A DNA stretch of 64,000 bases, taken from positions 160,188 through 224,187 of the forward strand of contig NZ_BPLZ01000005.1 of NCBI RefSeq assembly GCF_019656335.1. The letters run 5' to 3'. Both the position numbers and the translations under genes were made by a program. This DNA is from Pseudomonas sp. NCCP-436 (lineage in GTDB: Bacteria > Pseudomonadota > Gammaproteobacteria > Pseudomonadales > Pseudomonadaceae). A model generated the notes under the pieces. It saw only the letters and a program-made list of their open reading frames with translations, made no database searches and had not been told where the DNA came from. Positions 55,171 to 62,244 of this stretch are shown one piece after another (position 1 is the stretch's first letter; every line of letters starts with the position of its first letter).

Positions 55171-55204
55171 AGCCCCTGAAATTCCTAGAGTTTCGGGGGT
55201 TTTT
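55171..55204 (+). terminator. Terminator after tRNA-Ser (element copy)
   Basis: A stem of about 9 bp (CCCCTGAAA with TTTCGGGG, one wobble) is followed by TTTTT. It lies inside the element and replaces the original tRNA terminator, which seems to lie beyond attR at 63830-63862. Confidence 0.8.
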
Positions 55205-55223
55205 GCTATCTGCGGCATGCAAG

Positions 55224-55243
55224 GTGTCGAAGAAGTGTCGAAA
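55224..55243. repeat. Arm-type repeat, left copy
   Basis: GTGTCGAA occurs twice here with a 4-base spacer, and a near-identical 20-bp copy (one mismatch, same orientation) lies at 63673-63692. Both sit 70-100 bp inside the element ends, as expected for integrase arm-binding sites. Confidence 0.6.
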
Positions 55244-55260
55244 GCGGGTTGAGACTGCTG

Positions 55261-55545
55261 CTAGCTCTGGATCGGCGGCCACATCCTGGCGACGTGCACC
55301 AAGGCGAGAATCCAGACGGCGTCACGCTCAGTCTGATAGACAAGGCGGTAGTTTTCGTGGGGGATCAGTTCGCGAGTACCGACGACCGTTCCCAGCCTGC
55401 CCTTGTCGGGAAAGTCAGCCAGTGAGGCTGCAGCAGCGCTGAATAGCTCGTCCATATGCACGGCAGCGGTGGGATTGTCGGCGGCAATGTATTCCCAGAT
55501 ATCCAGACGATCCTGCAGGGCCTCGGGTGTCCAAATTACCTGCAT
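55261..55545 (-). CDS. RelE/ParE family toxin, PfiT-like
   Basis: This 94-residue protein has the ParE/RelE pattern: IWTPEALQDRLDIWEYIAAD at the N-terminus, FPDKGRLGTVVGTRELIPHENYRLVYQ in the middle and ILALVHVARMWP near the end. It starts on the last base of the antitoxin stop codon, so the two are coupled. In Pf prophages of P. aeruginosa an equivalent pair (PfiT-PfiA) sits beside the integrase, as here. It probably inhibits gyrase or translation; which one is not known. Confidence 0.87.
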   Translation of the reverse strand: MQVIWTPEALQDRLDIWEYIAADNPTAAVHMDELFSAAAASLADFPDKGRLGTVVGTRELIPHENYRLVYQTERDAVWILALVHVARMWPPIQS

Positions 55546-55820
55546 CAGTGGCCCAGAGCCTTAGCACGGCGAGCGGCAAATTCAGCCTCAACATCGTCAT
55601 TGGATCGACCACGACCGGCCTCTACGGATGCCCTGGCAGCGGCGACCTTACGTTGCAAGAACTCATCATGCTCTTTGGCCTGTTCTTGCTGGCGAATGAA
55701 GTCGCGCATCAAATCACGCATGACCTGGGAAGCCGGCCGGTGTGCGGCTTGAGCAGCTGCCATGAAGCCTTCCCTCAGTTCGGGTTCAAGCTTCAGGTTG
55801 AAAACGGCTTCTTTGGCCAT
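55545..55820 (-). CDS. Antitoxin, PfiA/ParD-like
   Basis: This 91-residue basic/acidic protein starts MAKEAVFNLKLEPELREGFMAAAQ, a ribbon-helix-helix N-terminus, and ends in a long charged helix (EEFLQ-type, EAGRGRSNDDVEAEFAARRAKA) that would bind the toxin. It lies directly upstream of the toxin gene, with an AT-rich promoter region at 55825-55880 that contains TATA-like repeats. Expected to neutralise the toxin and repress the pair. Confidence 0.87.
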   Translation of the reverse strand: MAKEAVFNLKLEPELREGFMAAAQAAHRPASQVMRDLMRDFIRQQEQAKEHDEFLQRKVAAARASVEAGRGRSNDDVEAEFAARRAKALGH

Positions 55821-55886
55821 GGTGGGTCACCTATCAGTCAATTCGTAATTACAACGTATATACGTTGTACATATGCTAGGCAATGC

Positions 55887-56933
55887 TCACGTAATTGGAA
55901 AGCACATGCCATCGGAAGTGGCTGGAGCGATGATGCCGAGAAAGCGCTGGTGATCGCTAGCAGGGCCAAGCTTGACGGCGTCCTGCAGGTGATCAGGTGC
56001 AAGGTGCGCGTAGCGCATGGTCATGGCCAAGGTGGTATGACCCAGGATTTTCTGCAGGGTCAGAATGTTGCCGCCGTTCATGACGAAATGGCTGGCGAAG
56101 GTGTGCCGTAGCACGTGTGAGGACTGGCCAGCAGGCACCGGCAAACGGGACTCACCTAGGGCCTTGTCGAAGCTGTTCAGGCAGTTACTGAACTGGCCGT
56201 GCTGCTTGAAGTGCCGGTGTATCTGCTGTTCCAGCTCCAGGGCAATGGGGATCGAGCGAACTCGCTTGCCTTTGGTGTTCACGAAGGTAACCAACTGGTT
56301 GCGTACCCGGTCGGGCGTCAGGGCCTGAGCTTCACCCCAACGGGCACCCGTGGCCAAACATATGGCGGCGACCATGGCGACGTGGGGCGTCCGGCAATAA
56401 CGGTGAATGGTGGCGAACAGCGTCTCTATCTGGCTATCGGTCAGGTAGGCCAGTTCCTTTTCCTGCAGACGCAGAGGACGGACGCGAGCCAGCGGATTGG
56501 CGTAGTCGATTTCACCTAGCTGGTGCAGCACGTTGAAGACTGAGCGCAGGTAGCCCAGGCGGTTGTTCAAGGTCTTGGGGTTGGCACCGGCTTTGATCGC
56601 CTGGGTTCGATACTCGGCGTACTCGTTGCCGGTCATCTTGATGGCCACCGGGTCGCCCAGCTCTTTGGCCATGGTATCCAGCAGACGACGCCTTGCCTCA
56701 CCATCGCTCAGGGTGTGGGCATGCAGTGTTGCCCAACGGTCGATCAACTCAGAGAGCTTGCGACGATCCTTTGGCTTGGGTGCCCACTCCGGCGCATTGA
56801 TGACCTTGGCCCTGCAGGTTGCTTCGAAGCGCTGGGCTTCGCCCTTGGTCTTGAAGGTCTTGCGAAAGCGTTTGCCCTTGATGGGCTCTACATCGACCTT
56901 CCAGCGTCCGTCAGGCAGTTGCTCGATAGCCAT
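55887..56933 (-). CDS. Pf-type tyrosine integrase
   Basis: This 348-residue phage integrase has an N-terminal arm-binding part (MAIEQLPDGRWKVDVEPIKG), a core-binding domain and the catalytic domain with Arg198 (TGARWGE), His273-x-x-Arg276 (HVLRHTF), His299 and Tyr308 (MRYAHLAP). The sequence is very like the Pf4 integrase family of P. aeruginosa. The ATG at 56933 overlaps the stop of the replication gene (TGATG). It should recombine attP with the tRNA-Ser 3' end. A 25-residue tail follows the usual end. Confidence 0.93.
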   Translation of the reverse strand: MAIEQLPDGRWKVDVEPIKGKRFRKTFKTKGEAQRFEATCRAKVINAPEWAPKPKDRRKLSELIDRWATLHAHTLSDGEARRRLLDTMAKELGDPVAIKMTGNEYAEYRTQAIKAGANPKTLNNRLGYLRSVFNVLHQLGEIDYANPLARVRPLRLQEKELAYLTDSQIETLFATIHRYCRTPHVAMVAAICLATGARWGEAQALTPDRVRNQLVTFVNTKGKRVRSIPIALELEQQIHRHFKQHGQFSNCLNSFDKALGESRLPVPAGQSSHVLRHTFASHFVMNGGNILTLQKILGHTTLAMTMRYAHLAPDHLQDAVKLGPASDHQRFLGIIAPATSDGMCFPIT

Positions 56934-58210
56934 CAGACCGCCCTGCCCCACCGCACGTGTCGTTCCTCTAGGATGCCTTTGATATGTTTGTAGAGTGCAT
57001 CTTCATCCATGCCTTTGGCGGCATAGTGGTCGCGGATCACCGGCCAGCACTCCCAATCCTTGAGCCGGTGAAATCCCCTTCTAGCGCCCACTCGCTCCCG
57101 TGCCAGCAGGCTTACGAAGTTTCCCAGGAACAGTTCCACGTTCTTGCCAGAGAAGCCCCGAGACGTTTTGTAGCTGCGCCTGTATTCAGTGTCATCCAGC
57201 AGGGAATCCACCGGCAGATCCACGCGCACGTCGTCACGGATCAACGTCCAGATCGGTTCGAAGTAGCCAGGACGGGCAAGCAGCTTGAACTGGCGCAGGC
57301 CATAGCGCCACAAGCCATCGAGGTGTGGAGCGAAGGCAGCGTAGCTGTTGGTTTCGATGGTCTGGCCGGTCTGCAGATCGACGGAGCCACTGGCGAACTG
57401 TTGGATGATCGAGTGGTGATAACGCAGCTCTACGCGCCAAACGGTCTGGTTCGGGTTGTAGTTGTCCGGGTCGCCTTCGTCGAAGCTATCGCGACGCCGC
57501 CAGACGCCTTCCCAGTAGTCGAGCTTGTCGGTGGCCTTGGCCTGTTCGGTTTTGTTGTAGATCGCCAGTTGGACGCCACCGGCAGAGCCGAACATGTAGG
57601 TCTCGCCGCGGCCGTAGACGCTGCTTTTGGTCTCCCAGGTGATTTCCTTGATGCCGGAAATGTCACGGGCAGCGCGTGCGCGGCAGTGCATGCGGGCGAC
57701 CAGATCGGAAGGCGGTTGCCAGCCTTGAACATCCAGGGCGAGATGGACCGCGCATTGGTTGCGTTCGATGTTGGTAAGGATCTGCTCGGCGTAGAAATCC
57801 ATGCGGGCCTGCAGGCGCTCAGGCGACAGGCTGTCGATGGCGTGGGGTGACACTTCGATTTTCAGGTGCGGGCCGATGTTCTCGACTTTGGCGTTGTAGT
57901 TCTTGAGCAGCAGCACAAAGCCCAGGTCGGCGTTCTGCAGCTTGTACTGGTAGCCCGAATCCTTGCTCACACGGCCTGCATGCCAGCGCTCTCCAGCGAA
58001 GTCGACGATGGTGCCGGGTTTGTCGAACAGGCACAGCAGCTCCGGCCGGAGCAGGCCGCGATAGAGCTGGCGGACGGTATCGACGCCGCAGCGCAGTAGG
58101 CGAACCCGGCATAGATCGACGATCTGAGCAGTACCAGGATCAACGAAAATCCGGCCTTCGGAGCTATTCGATCCATTGAGGTCGAGACGGGCAAAGTCTT
58201 TGATGCTCAT
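56933..58210 (-). CDS. Pf-type phage replication initiator
   Basis: This 425-residue protein matches the Pf1/Pf4 replication initiator family (located next to the integrase in Pf phages; PF05144-like), expected to nick and start rolling-circle replication. Visible features are an N-terminal cytosolic domain, CAVHLALDVQGWQPPSDL near residue 155, ITWETKSSVYGRGETYMFGS near 190, and VWRVELRYHHSI near 255, which may hold active-site residues. The start at 58210 is ATG. Its presence suggests a filamentous-phage origin. Confidence 0.83.
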   Translation of the reverse strand: MSIKDFARLDLNGSNSSEGRIFVDPGTAQIVDLCRVRLLRCGVDTVRQLYRGLLRPELLCLFDKPGTIVDFAGERWHAGRVSKDSGYQYKLQNADLGFVLLLKNYNAKVENIGPHLKIEVSPHAIDSLSPERLQARMDFYAEQILTNIERNQCAVHLALDVQGWQPPSDLVARMHCRARAARDISGIKEITWETKSSVYGRGETYMFGSAGGVQLAIYNKTEQAKATDKLDYWEGVWRRRDSFDEGDPDNYNPNQTVWRVELRYHHSIIQQFASGSVDLQTGQTIETNSYAAFAPHLDGLWRYGLRQFKLLARPGYFEPIWTLIRDDVRVDLPVDSLLDDTEYRRSYKTSRGFSGKNVELFLGNFVSLLARERVGARRGFHRLKDWECWPVIRDHYAAKGMDEDALYKHIKGILEERHVRWGRAV

Positions 58211-58224
58211 TGCTGGGTTTCCTT

Positions 58225-58408
58225 ATTGGCCATTACTTGCCACTTCATTCTTCGTTTATCTGACGTGTTACAGGGGCGTCAGGCGGCGGGCGCGCCGCGT
58301 GGCACCGGCGCCGGTTGCGCTACGCTGACTCGGCGCTGGTGTCAGCTCGCGGCGTGCGGCGCCCCCGACGCAGCCGAACCCGTCTCGGCTGCGCCGAGAC
58401 ACACACGG
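58225..58408. other. Structured non-coding region, candidate replication or packaging origin
   Basis: About 180 GC-rich bases between the initiator and the next gene hold a 12-bp palindrome ACCGGCGCCGGT (58304-58315), a hairpin with 8-bp arms GCAGCCGA/TCGGCTGC (58370-58392) and other G/C-rich inverted repeats. Filamentous phages keep origins and packaging hairpins in such gaps. Confidence 0.45.
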
Positions 58409-58645
58409 CTACGTCAGGGGCTTGCACCGCTCTTGCTTCATCCATCGTTCAAGCTCCTTGAATGGGTCTGGTTCGATCAGGCAGTTCTGTTCCTGGATGT
58501 AGGAAGGCACCTGGGGACGTTCAAAGGGCGGGAGGCTGGCGTACCAGAGGAAGGCGCTCAGCAGCGCCAGGAACACGAGGTGCAGGCAGTCAGCGAAGTG
58601 CAGCGGGCGGGGCTGGATCAACACCAAGGGCTTTGCCCTTGTCAT
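58409..58645 (-). CDS. Small single-pass membrane protein
   Basis: This protein is 78 residues from ATG 58645, or 104 from ATG 58723. It has one hydrophobic helix ([19 protein letters not shown]) followed by a hydrophilic, Pro- and Glu-containing C-terminus ([25 protein letters not shown]). The shape, with a short basic N-terminus and no signal peptidase site, is not that of a typical major coat protein. The function is not recognised. It lies at the end of the early operon. Confidence 0.55.
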   Translation of the reverse strand: MTRAKPLVLIQPRPLHFADCLHLVFLALLSAFLWYASLPPFERPQVPSYIQEQNCLIEPDPFKELERWMKQERCKPLT

Positions 58646-58732
58646 CCCACTCTTGCCGCCGAGGGCTCGGGAGCGCGGGGCGGTGAAGCTGCCCCACTCT
58701 CCCGTGGTCAGGCTTGTTTTCATGGCGTGGGG

Positions 58733-59131
58733 TCAAGGGTTCGCTGCGCCCGTGCTTCCGTTCGCCGGAACGGTGAAGCTGTTCCGACGAGCCGGGAGCG
58801 CGGCCCCTGACCCGGTTACATCGGTGGAATGGGTCAGGGTCATACGGTCCAGTACGTTGCCGGAACCGTGCCGGTCGCGGTGCCGCATCGCCCTGATAGA
58901 GCAGATATCGTCGAAGTAGAACTCGTTCGGGTTGCGCGTGCTGGAGCTGAGCTCAACACCCAGGAAGCACGGCGCACCTTGCATATCCGGCGTAGGTATC
59001 AGCACGCCGACAATCTGGATGCATTGCCAGAAGGATTCCGGCTCAGCGTCCCAGGCGGTTTCGACCAGTACGGTCTTGCCGACATAGCTCAGAGCAGTAG
59101 CAGCATCGAGCTGGATACGCGGCTTACGCAT
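58733..59131 (-). CDS. Element-specific small protein, paralogue 1
   Basis: This 132-residue soluble protein is clearly related to its upstream neighbour at 59124-59465. Both have [26 protein letters not shown], an F/Y-E-YFD-I-IR/TIR segment and a RHRDR/DRHS end. The pair overlaps by 8 bp and arose by tandem duplication. I do not recognise the family. The beta-rich pattern would suit a small barrel, for example a nucleic-acid or membrane-surface binding protein, but this is guesswork. Confidence 0.65.
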   Translation of the reverse strand: MRKPRIQLDAATALSYVGKTVLVETAWDAEPESFWQCIQIVGVLIPTPDMQGAPCFLGVELSSSTRNPNEFYFDDICSIRAMRHRDRHGSGNVLDRMTLTHSTDVTGSGAALPARRNSFTVPANGSTGAANP

Positions 59132-59465
59132 GGCGGCGTTCTCCTTCCTTGGTTTGGCCCTGGAACAGGTGCGGCAGCGGCAGGCAGCCCAGCACCTTGC
59201 CTACGGAGTGGCGATCTTTGATGCAACGGATGGTGTTGATGCTGTCGAAGTAGACTTCTAGCGGCAGGTCTTCGCCGCCATCGAACGGCATGATCAGGAA
59301 GTAGCCTTGTTCGAATACGCCCGGCACCGGCAGCACCACGCCGACGATGTGGTAGCAGCGCCAGAGCATTTCGTTGTCGTCGTCCCAGCGCAGTTCCATC
59401 AGCACGGTTTGGCCGATGAAGCCGATAGCGGTGATGGGGTCGAATACCAGGGCAGGCTTAGACAT
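59124..59465 (-). CDS. Element-specific small protein, paralogue 2
   Basis: This 113-residue protein from ATG 59465 (MSKPALVFDPITAIGF), preceded by GGGGGA, is the sister of the protein encoded at 58733-59131. It shows ALVFDPITAIGFIGQTVLME, WRCYHIVGVVLPVPG and EVYFDSINTIRCIKDRHS. The start overlaps the end of the upstream gene by 8 bp. Function unknown; it is probably an early element protein under the operator cluster at 59941-59997. Confidence 0.65.
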   Translation of the reverse strand: MSKPALVFDPITAIGFIGQTVLMELRWDDDNEMLWRCYHIVGVVLPVPGVFEQGYFLIMPFDGGEDLPLEVYFDSINTIRCIKDRHSVGKVLGCLPLPHLFQGQTKEGERRHA

Positions 59466-59673
59466 GGGCGTAGTCCCCCGCACTGAATACGGTCTTCCCC
59501 TTCTCCAGATCGGCCCGGAGGCGGGCAAGGTTGACCATGCGGAAGTCGGCCAGCTTCATGCTCGGGATGGTCTGGCTGTCTACCCAGTTGATGACCTCTT
59601 CGACCGTCACGCCGCTCAGCTCGGCGAAGGTCTTCACGCTGCACAGGTCGAGGCTTTCGTTCGTGGCGGTCAT
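59458..59673 (-). CDS. Small helix-turn-helix/excisionase-like protein 1
   Basis: This protein of 71 residues from ATG 59673 has a MerR/excisionase-like helix-turn-helix pattern (VKTFAELSGVTVEEVINWVDSQTIPSMKLADFRMVNLARL). The ATG overlaps the stop of the preceding gene (ATGA) and has an AGGAG box inside that gene. It may act as a recombination directionality factor or a regulator of the early operon. Confidence 0.6.
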   Translation of the reverse strand: MTATNESLDLCSVKTFAELSGVTVEEVINWVDSQTIPSMKLADFRMVNLARLRADLEKGKTVFSAGDYAHV

Positions 59674-59888
59674 TCGTCCCACTCCTGTTCCAACAGTTTT
59701 TGAGTGAGCAGCGCGACATTCACCATCACATGGCGCCCCACCTTGCGGTGCGGCAGGTAGCCGTTGCGCATCCAGCCGCGAACGGTGTCGTGGTCTTCAC
59801 TCATGCGAATCCAGTTTGCGAACTCGCGCCATGGCATCAGCGGAGGCGGGTTCACAAGGTCTTTCAGCGTCAGGGGGATTCCTTCCAT
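59670..59888 (-). CDS. Small helix-turn-helix/excisionase-like protein 2
   Basis: This 72-residue protein looks like a DNA-binding excisionase-type domain: WREFANWIRMSEDHDTVRGWMRNGYLPHRKVGRHVMVNVALL. The segment RGWMRNGYLPHRKVGRHVMVN matches the recognition-helix-and-wing layout of Xis/AlpA proteins. It is the first gene of the minus-strand early operon, just downstream of the operator repeats. Its counterpart in Pf4 (XisF4) controls excision and replication. Confidence 0.65.
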   Translation of the reverse strand: MEGIPLTLKDLVNPPPLMPWREFANWIRMSEDHDTVRGWMRNGYLPHRKVGRHVMVNVALLTQKLLEQEWDE

Positions 59889-59940
59889 CGGAGTGGCCTT
59901 TGTTGCACTATGTTGGTCTTTGTTGGCAAAGCCGAGCTTT

Positions 59941-59997
59941 GCGTAAAATTTACTCCTGCGTAATATTTACACGGCATCATGTCTGCGTAAAGGTTAC
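59941..59997. promoter_or_regulatory. Three operator-like repeats between divergent early genes
   Basis: GCGTAA-N3-TTAC occurs three times, at 59941-59953, 59958-59970 and 59985-59997. The inner GTAA-N3-TTAC is palindromic. The cluster lies between the divergent HTH operon (minus) and the repressor-like gene (plus), as phage operators do. Confidence 0.7.
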
Positions 59998-60002
59998 GCA
60001 CA

Positions 60003-60287
60003 ATGATTTGTGTCTATATGGACTCTGTTCGAGATAGAGCGCTTCAATTGATTAGGGCTGTAGGACCGAAACGCCTAAGCGAAAAGGGCGGGAAGAACTA
60101 CGACCGCTGGCGGAACATCAGCAGCGAGAAAATTCGTATCGGTACAGAGGAAATCGGCATCCTTGCAGATGCCTTTCCTGAGTACGCGCTTTGGCTAGTG
60201 AGCGGCAGGGTTGAGCCAGAGGGCGGACATAGAAGCCCGGATTACGACGAGGCCAACCGAAACTTGACCGATCAAGACGCGGGATAG
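60003..60287 (+). CDS. Repressor-like DNA-binding protein
   Basis: This 94-residue protein resembles small Pseudomonas phage regulators: DSVRDRALQLIRAVGPKRLSEKGGKNYDRWRNISSEKIRIGTEEIGILADAFPEYALWL. The KNYDRWRNISSEKIRI part is the probable recognition region. It lies divergent from the early operon and next to the operators. An ATG at 60018 (MDSVRDRAL) is an alternative start that fits relatives. Expected role: keep the element silent. Confidence 0.7.
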   Translation: MICVYMDSVRDRALQLIRAVGPKRLSEKGGKNYDRWRNISSEKIRIGTEEIGILADAFPEYALWLVSGRVEPEGGHRSPDYDEANRNLTDQDAG

Positions 60288-60342
60288 CGATCACCCAGGA
60301 AGTAGCTAGGCGCTGGTATGCCCGAAGGGAGGTGGGTAAAGA

Positions 60343-60672
60343 ATGAAGAGAGCAGCCATATTGGCACTGGCCATCGTCAGCCTTGCAGCCAACGCAGACG
60401 ATCAGACAGCTCTGTCCAAAGCCATCGACGCGATCAAACCCGCCACAAACGCGGCAGGTGAATACGTCAGCAAAAGCATCATGCAGAGCCTGTCGGGCAA
60501 TGACACCCCGATGGGCCGAGCTGCACGCAGTAACCTCGAGCGTCAGGCCAAGGCAGAGCGGGAAGCCAACCGCGGCACACGCAAGACCATGAAAGAGTGC
60601 ATCAAGCCCGGCAACGTCATCGATGAAGACGTGCAGGAGTGCATCATGGGCATGCGAGAAAGGGACTGGTAA
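60343..60672 (+). CDS. Exported small protein with two Cys
   Basis: This 109-residue protein has a signal peptide (MKRAAILALAIVSLAANA, cut before DDQTALSK). The mature helical domain ends in two Cys in ECIKPGNVIDEDVQECIMG that may form a disulphide. ATG 60343 follows GGGAGG. It is probably periplasmic. No known function; it lies downstream of the repressor-like gene and 15 bp before the next membrane protein. Confidence 0.65.
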   Translation: MKRAAILALAIVSLAANADDQTALSKAIDAIKPATNAAGEYVSKSIMQSLSGNDTPMGRAARSNLERQAKAEREANRGTRKTMKECIKPGNVIDEDVQECIMGMRERDW

Positions 60673-60687
60673 GGAAGGAGTTCAAGG

Positions 60688-61239
60688 ATGAAAGCTGACA
60701 GAGACGACGCCCCAGAATGGCTAACCAGCCGCCCGAGTAAAGGTAGCCATCTAAAGGTTGTACTGGCAGGAACAATCGGCACTGTCGTTACCCTTGGCGC
60801 TCTGACTCTGGCCGGTCAAGCGTTCATGCAGAACACCGTAAAGAACCTGGCCGCGAACAGTCAGCAACCGAAGCCCAAGCCGGTTGCCGAGATCACCCGA
60901 GCAGAATCAGCAACCAGGAACGACTGGGAGAGCATCGTGGAAGAGCAGGCAAGGCGAGACGCAATGTTTCAGCAGCAACCTGAGCAACCCACTGGCTCAG
61001 ATAGCCCTGCTGTCAAACAGACCGTGTTCAACGATCAGAACTACACCCCGAGAGGGGCTGACAATGTGCTCAGCTCTAGAGAAATTCCCAAGTCTGTGAT
61101 TCAAGAGCAACCCAAAGAGAAGTTGCAAGTTACTGGAATCAAGGAAGAAAGAAAGCTGAAGGATTTCTGCGGAGGAAAACAAGGGAGCATTGAGCGACGG
61201 AATTGCAAGTCGCATGTTGGACTTAACTACCGGGACTAG
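60688..61239 (+). CDS. Membrane-anchored protein of unknown function
   Basis: This 183-residue protein has an N-terminal cytosolic piece, one transmembrane helix (VVLAGTIGTVVTLGALTLAG) near residues 24-43 and a Pro/Gln-rich periplasmic part that ends in a Cys pair (DFCGGKQGSIERRNCKSH). ATG 60688 has AAGGAG upstream. It follows the exported protein by 15 bp, so the pair probably works together at the envelope. It is not a Zot-type ATPase: no Walker A motif is present. Confidence 0.6.
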   Translation: MKADRDDAPEWLTSRPSKGSHLKVVLAGTIGTVVTLGALTLAGQAFMQNTVKNLAANSQQPKPKPVAEITRAESATRNDWESIVEEQARRDAMFQQQPEQPTGSDSPAVKQTVFNDQNYTPRGADNVLSSREIPKSVIQEQPKEKLQVTGIKEERKLKDFCGGKQGSIERRNCKSHVGLNYRD

Positions 61240-61257
61240 TTATTGATTAAGCTCCGT

Positions 61258-61503
61258 CTATCGTGACAATCGATAAGCCGCAGCAAGTAAGGAAATGCCA
61301 ATCGCTGACCATATAAGACCAATGAGATAAGAACCTACCTCGGGGCCAAAGGAAGTAGAGAATAGCAGGCCTAGACCACAGATGGCCCTACAGCTTGGAT
61401 CAACCGAAGTCGGCAATACTTTAAGCCCAACAATGAAACTCGCACCCAAGAATAAAAATAGCAGCCCGACCGCCCCAATAATTAGAAATGGCTTCGATTT
61501 CAT
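61258..61503 (-). CDS. Small two-TM membrane protein
   Basis: This 81-residue protein has two hydrophobic helices (FLIIGAVGLLFLFLGASFIVG and YLIGLIWSAIGISLLAAAY) linked by a Cys-containing loop (SVDPSCRAICG). It is encoded in the AT-rich right half of the element, downstream of the 129-residue protein on the same strand. No attC-like sequence separates them. Function unknown. Confidence 0.5.
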   Translation of the reverse strand: MKSKPFLIIGAVGLLFLFLGASFIVGLKVLPTSVDPSCRAICGLGLLFSTSFGPEVGSYLIGLIWSAIGISLLAAAYRLSR

Positions 61504-61576
61504 TTTTTTAAAAATCCTTAATTAAGTAACAGGGACTGATGGAGCGCTTAGGTCGACTAAGAAATTCAGATTTACA

Positions 61577-61966
61577 TTAGTTTTTAGTAAAATCCTCTGC
61601 TTCAATAAAAGTATCCGTCACTATGTCGCTGGTATTGAAGCGCACTACCATTGAGCTGTGTTTCCAATTCCAATGACATTGACCGAGACTATAGCGAAAT
61701 TCGGTGGAGTCAGTTGGATTTTTAGTGCTGCCTAAAAGTGCGAAAACCTCAGTTTTTTGAAGGCCAATTAACCTGTCATTTCGTATAAGAGATAGAGCCA
61801 TTCCACCCCTAACGCAGCCAGGATCGTTCAGCATTGACTCTCCATTGAGATTAATCCACAAGCCGGAGTCAAACGATTGTTCCTTTGTATGAGGCGTTGT
61901 GAAATTTAGATAAATACCGCCTATAGCCACAATCAGGATAAACGCTACGGTGATTCGAGCAATCAT
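61577..61966 (-). CDS. Cassette protein with N-terminal TM and BamE-like pattern
   Basis: This 129-residue protein has an N-terminal hydrophobic helix (ITVAFILIVAIGGIYLNF) and a mature part with NDRLIGLQKTEVFALLGSTKN, a pattern seen in BamE/SmpA-like domains (a turn, a helix and a Leu-Gly). The ATG at 61966 comes about 13 bp after the end of the attC-like site at 61979-62054. That is the leader length of integron cassettes. Function unknown. Confidence 0.55.
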   Translation of the reverse strand: MIARITVAFILIVAIGGIYLNFTTPHTKEQSFDSGLWINLNGESMLNDPGCVRGGMALSLIRNDRLIGLQKTEVFALLGSTKNPTDSTEFRYSLGQCHWNWKHSSMVVRFNTSDIVTDTFIEAEDFTKN

Positions 61967-61978
61967 ATCTATGTCATG

Positions 61979-62054
61979 AAATAACGTTTGGTTAAGGGGC
62001 GGGCTTTAGCCCGTCCCAGTGAGCGAAGCGAACGGTTTGAACCAGTTGTTATAC
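61979..62054 (-). repeat. attC-like site B (76 bp)
   Basis: Read on the minus strand it begins GTATAACAACTGGTTCAA, right after the stop of the 59-residue ORF, and ends CTTAACCAAACGTTA, just before the next ORF. The ends pair (TAAC/GTTA, TGGTT/AACCA) around a GGGCT/AGCCC hairpin. This copies the layout of integron attC sites. Confidence 0.72.
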
Positions 62055-62056
62055 GC

Positions 62057-62236
62057 TCACTCATCGCCTGGTGGGGTTGGCACGTTGCTTGGATTATCTC
62101 CTGAGCTCGTTGGCTGATAGCCACCTTGAGGTTTTGGATCGCCCGTTGGAATATTAATAGGCGCTGAAGGCTGATAACCTTTTTTAATGATTTCTGGCTG
62201 GTAGCCTTCGATTATAATTTTCTTATCTTCAGTCAT
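62057..62236 (-). CDS. Small GYQP-repeat protein
   Basis: This 59-residue hydrophilic peptide carries three GYQP motifs (residues 11-14, 20-23, 39-42) and is rich in Pro, Gly and Asp, so it is probably unfolded until bound. It starts 8 bp after the upstream membrane-protein gene, with an AGGAG box overlapping that gene's stop codon, a sign of coupled translation. The stop lies 2 bp before the attC-like site. I do not recognise the family; a partner role for the membrane protein is inferred. Confidence 0.65.
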   Translation of the reverse strand: MTEDKKIIIEGYQPEIIKKGYQPSAPINIPTGDPKPQGGYQPTSSGDNPSNVPTPPGDE

Positions 62237-62244
62237 GACAGCTC

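Noticed and set aside
58409..58645. The small TM protein as a filamentous phage coat protein
   Set aside because: It has no cleavable signal peptide, and its C-terminus is long and acidic/Pro-rich instead of short and basic.
58226..58810. Plus-strand ORF of 194 codons in the element
   Set aside because: It crosses the hairpin-rich gap and two minus-strand genes, is Arg/Ala/Gly-rich, and has no ribosome site; it is a by-product of GC-rich sequence.
60688..61239. The 183-residue membrane protein as a Zot/gpI assembly protein
   Set aside because: It is too short and lacks any Walker A motif, and the membrane helix is near the N-terminus rather than in the middle.
61200..61576. A third attC site after the 129-residue cassette gene or at the end of the 183-residue gene
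   Set aside because: GTTAC and TAAC fragments occur near 61230 and 61530, but no paired arms of the attC type could be found.
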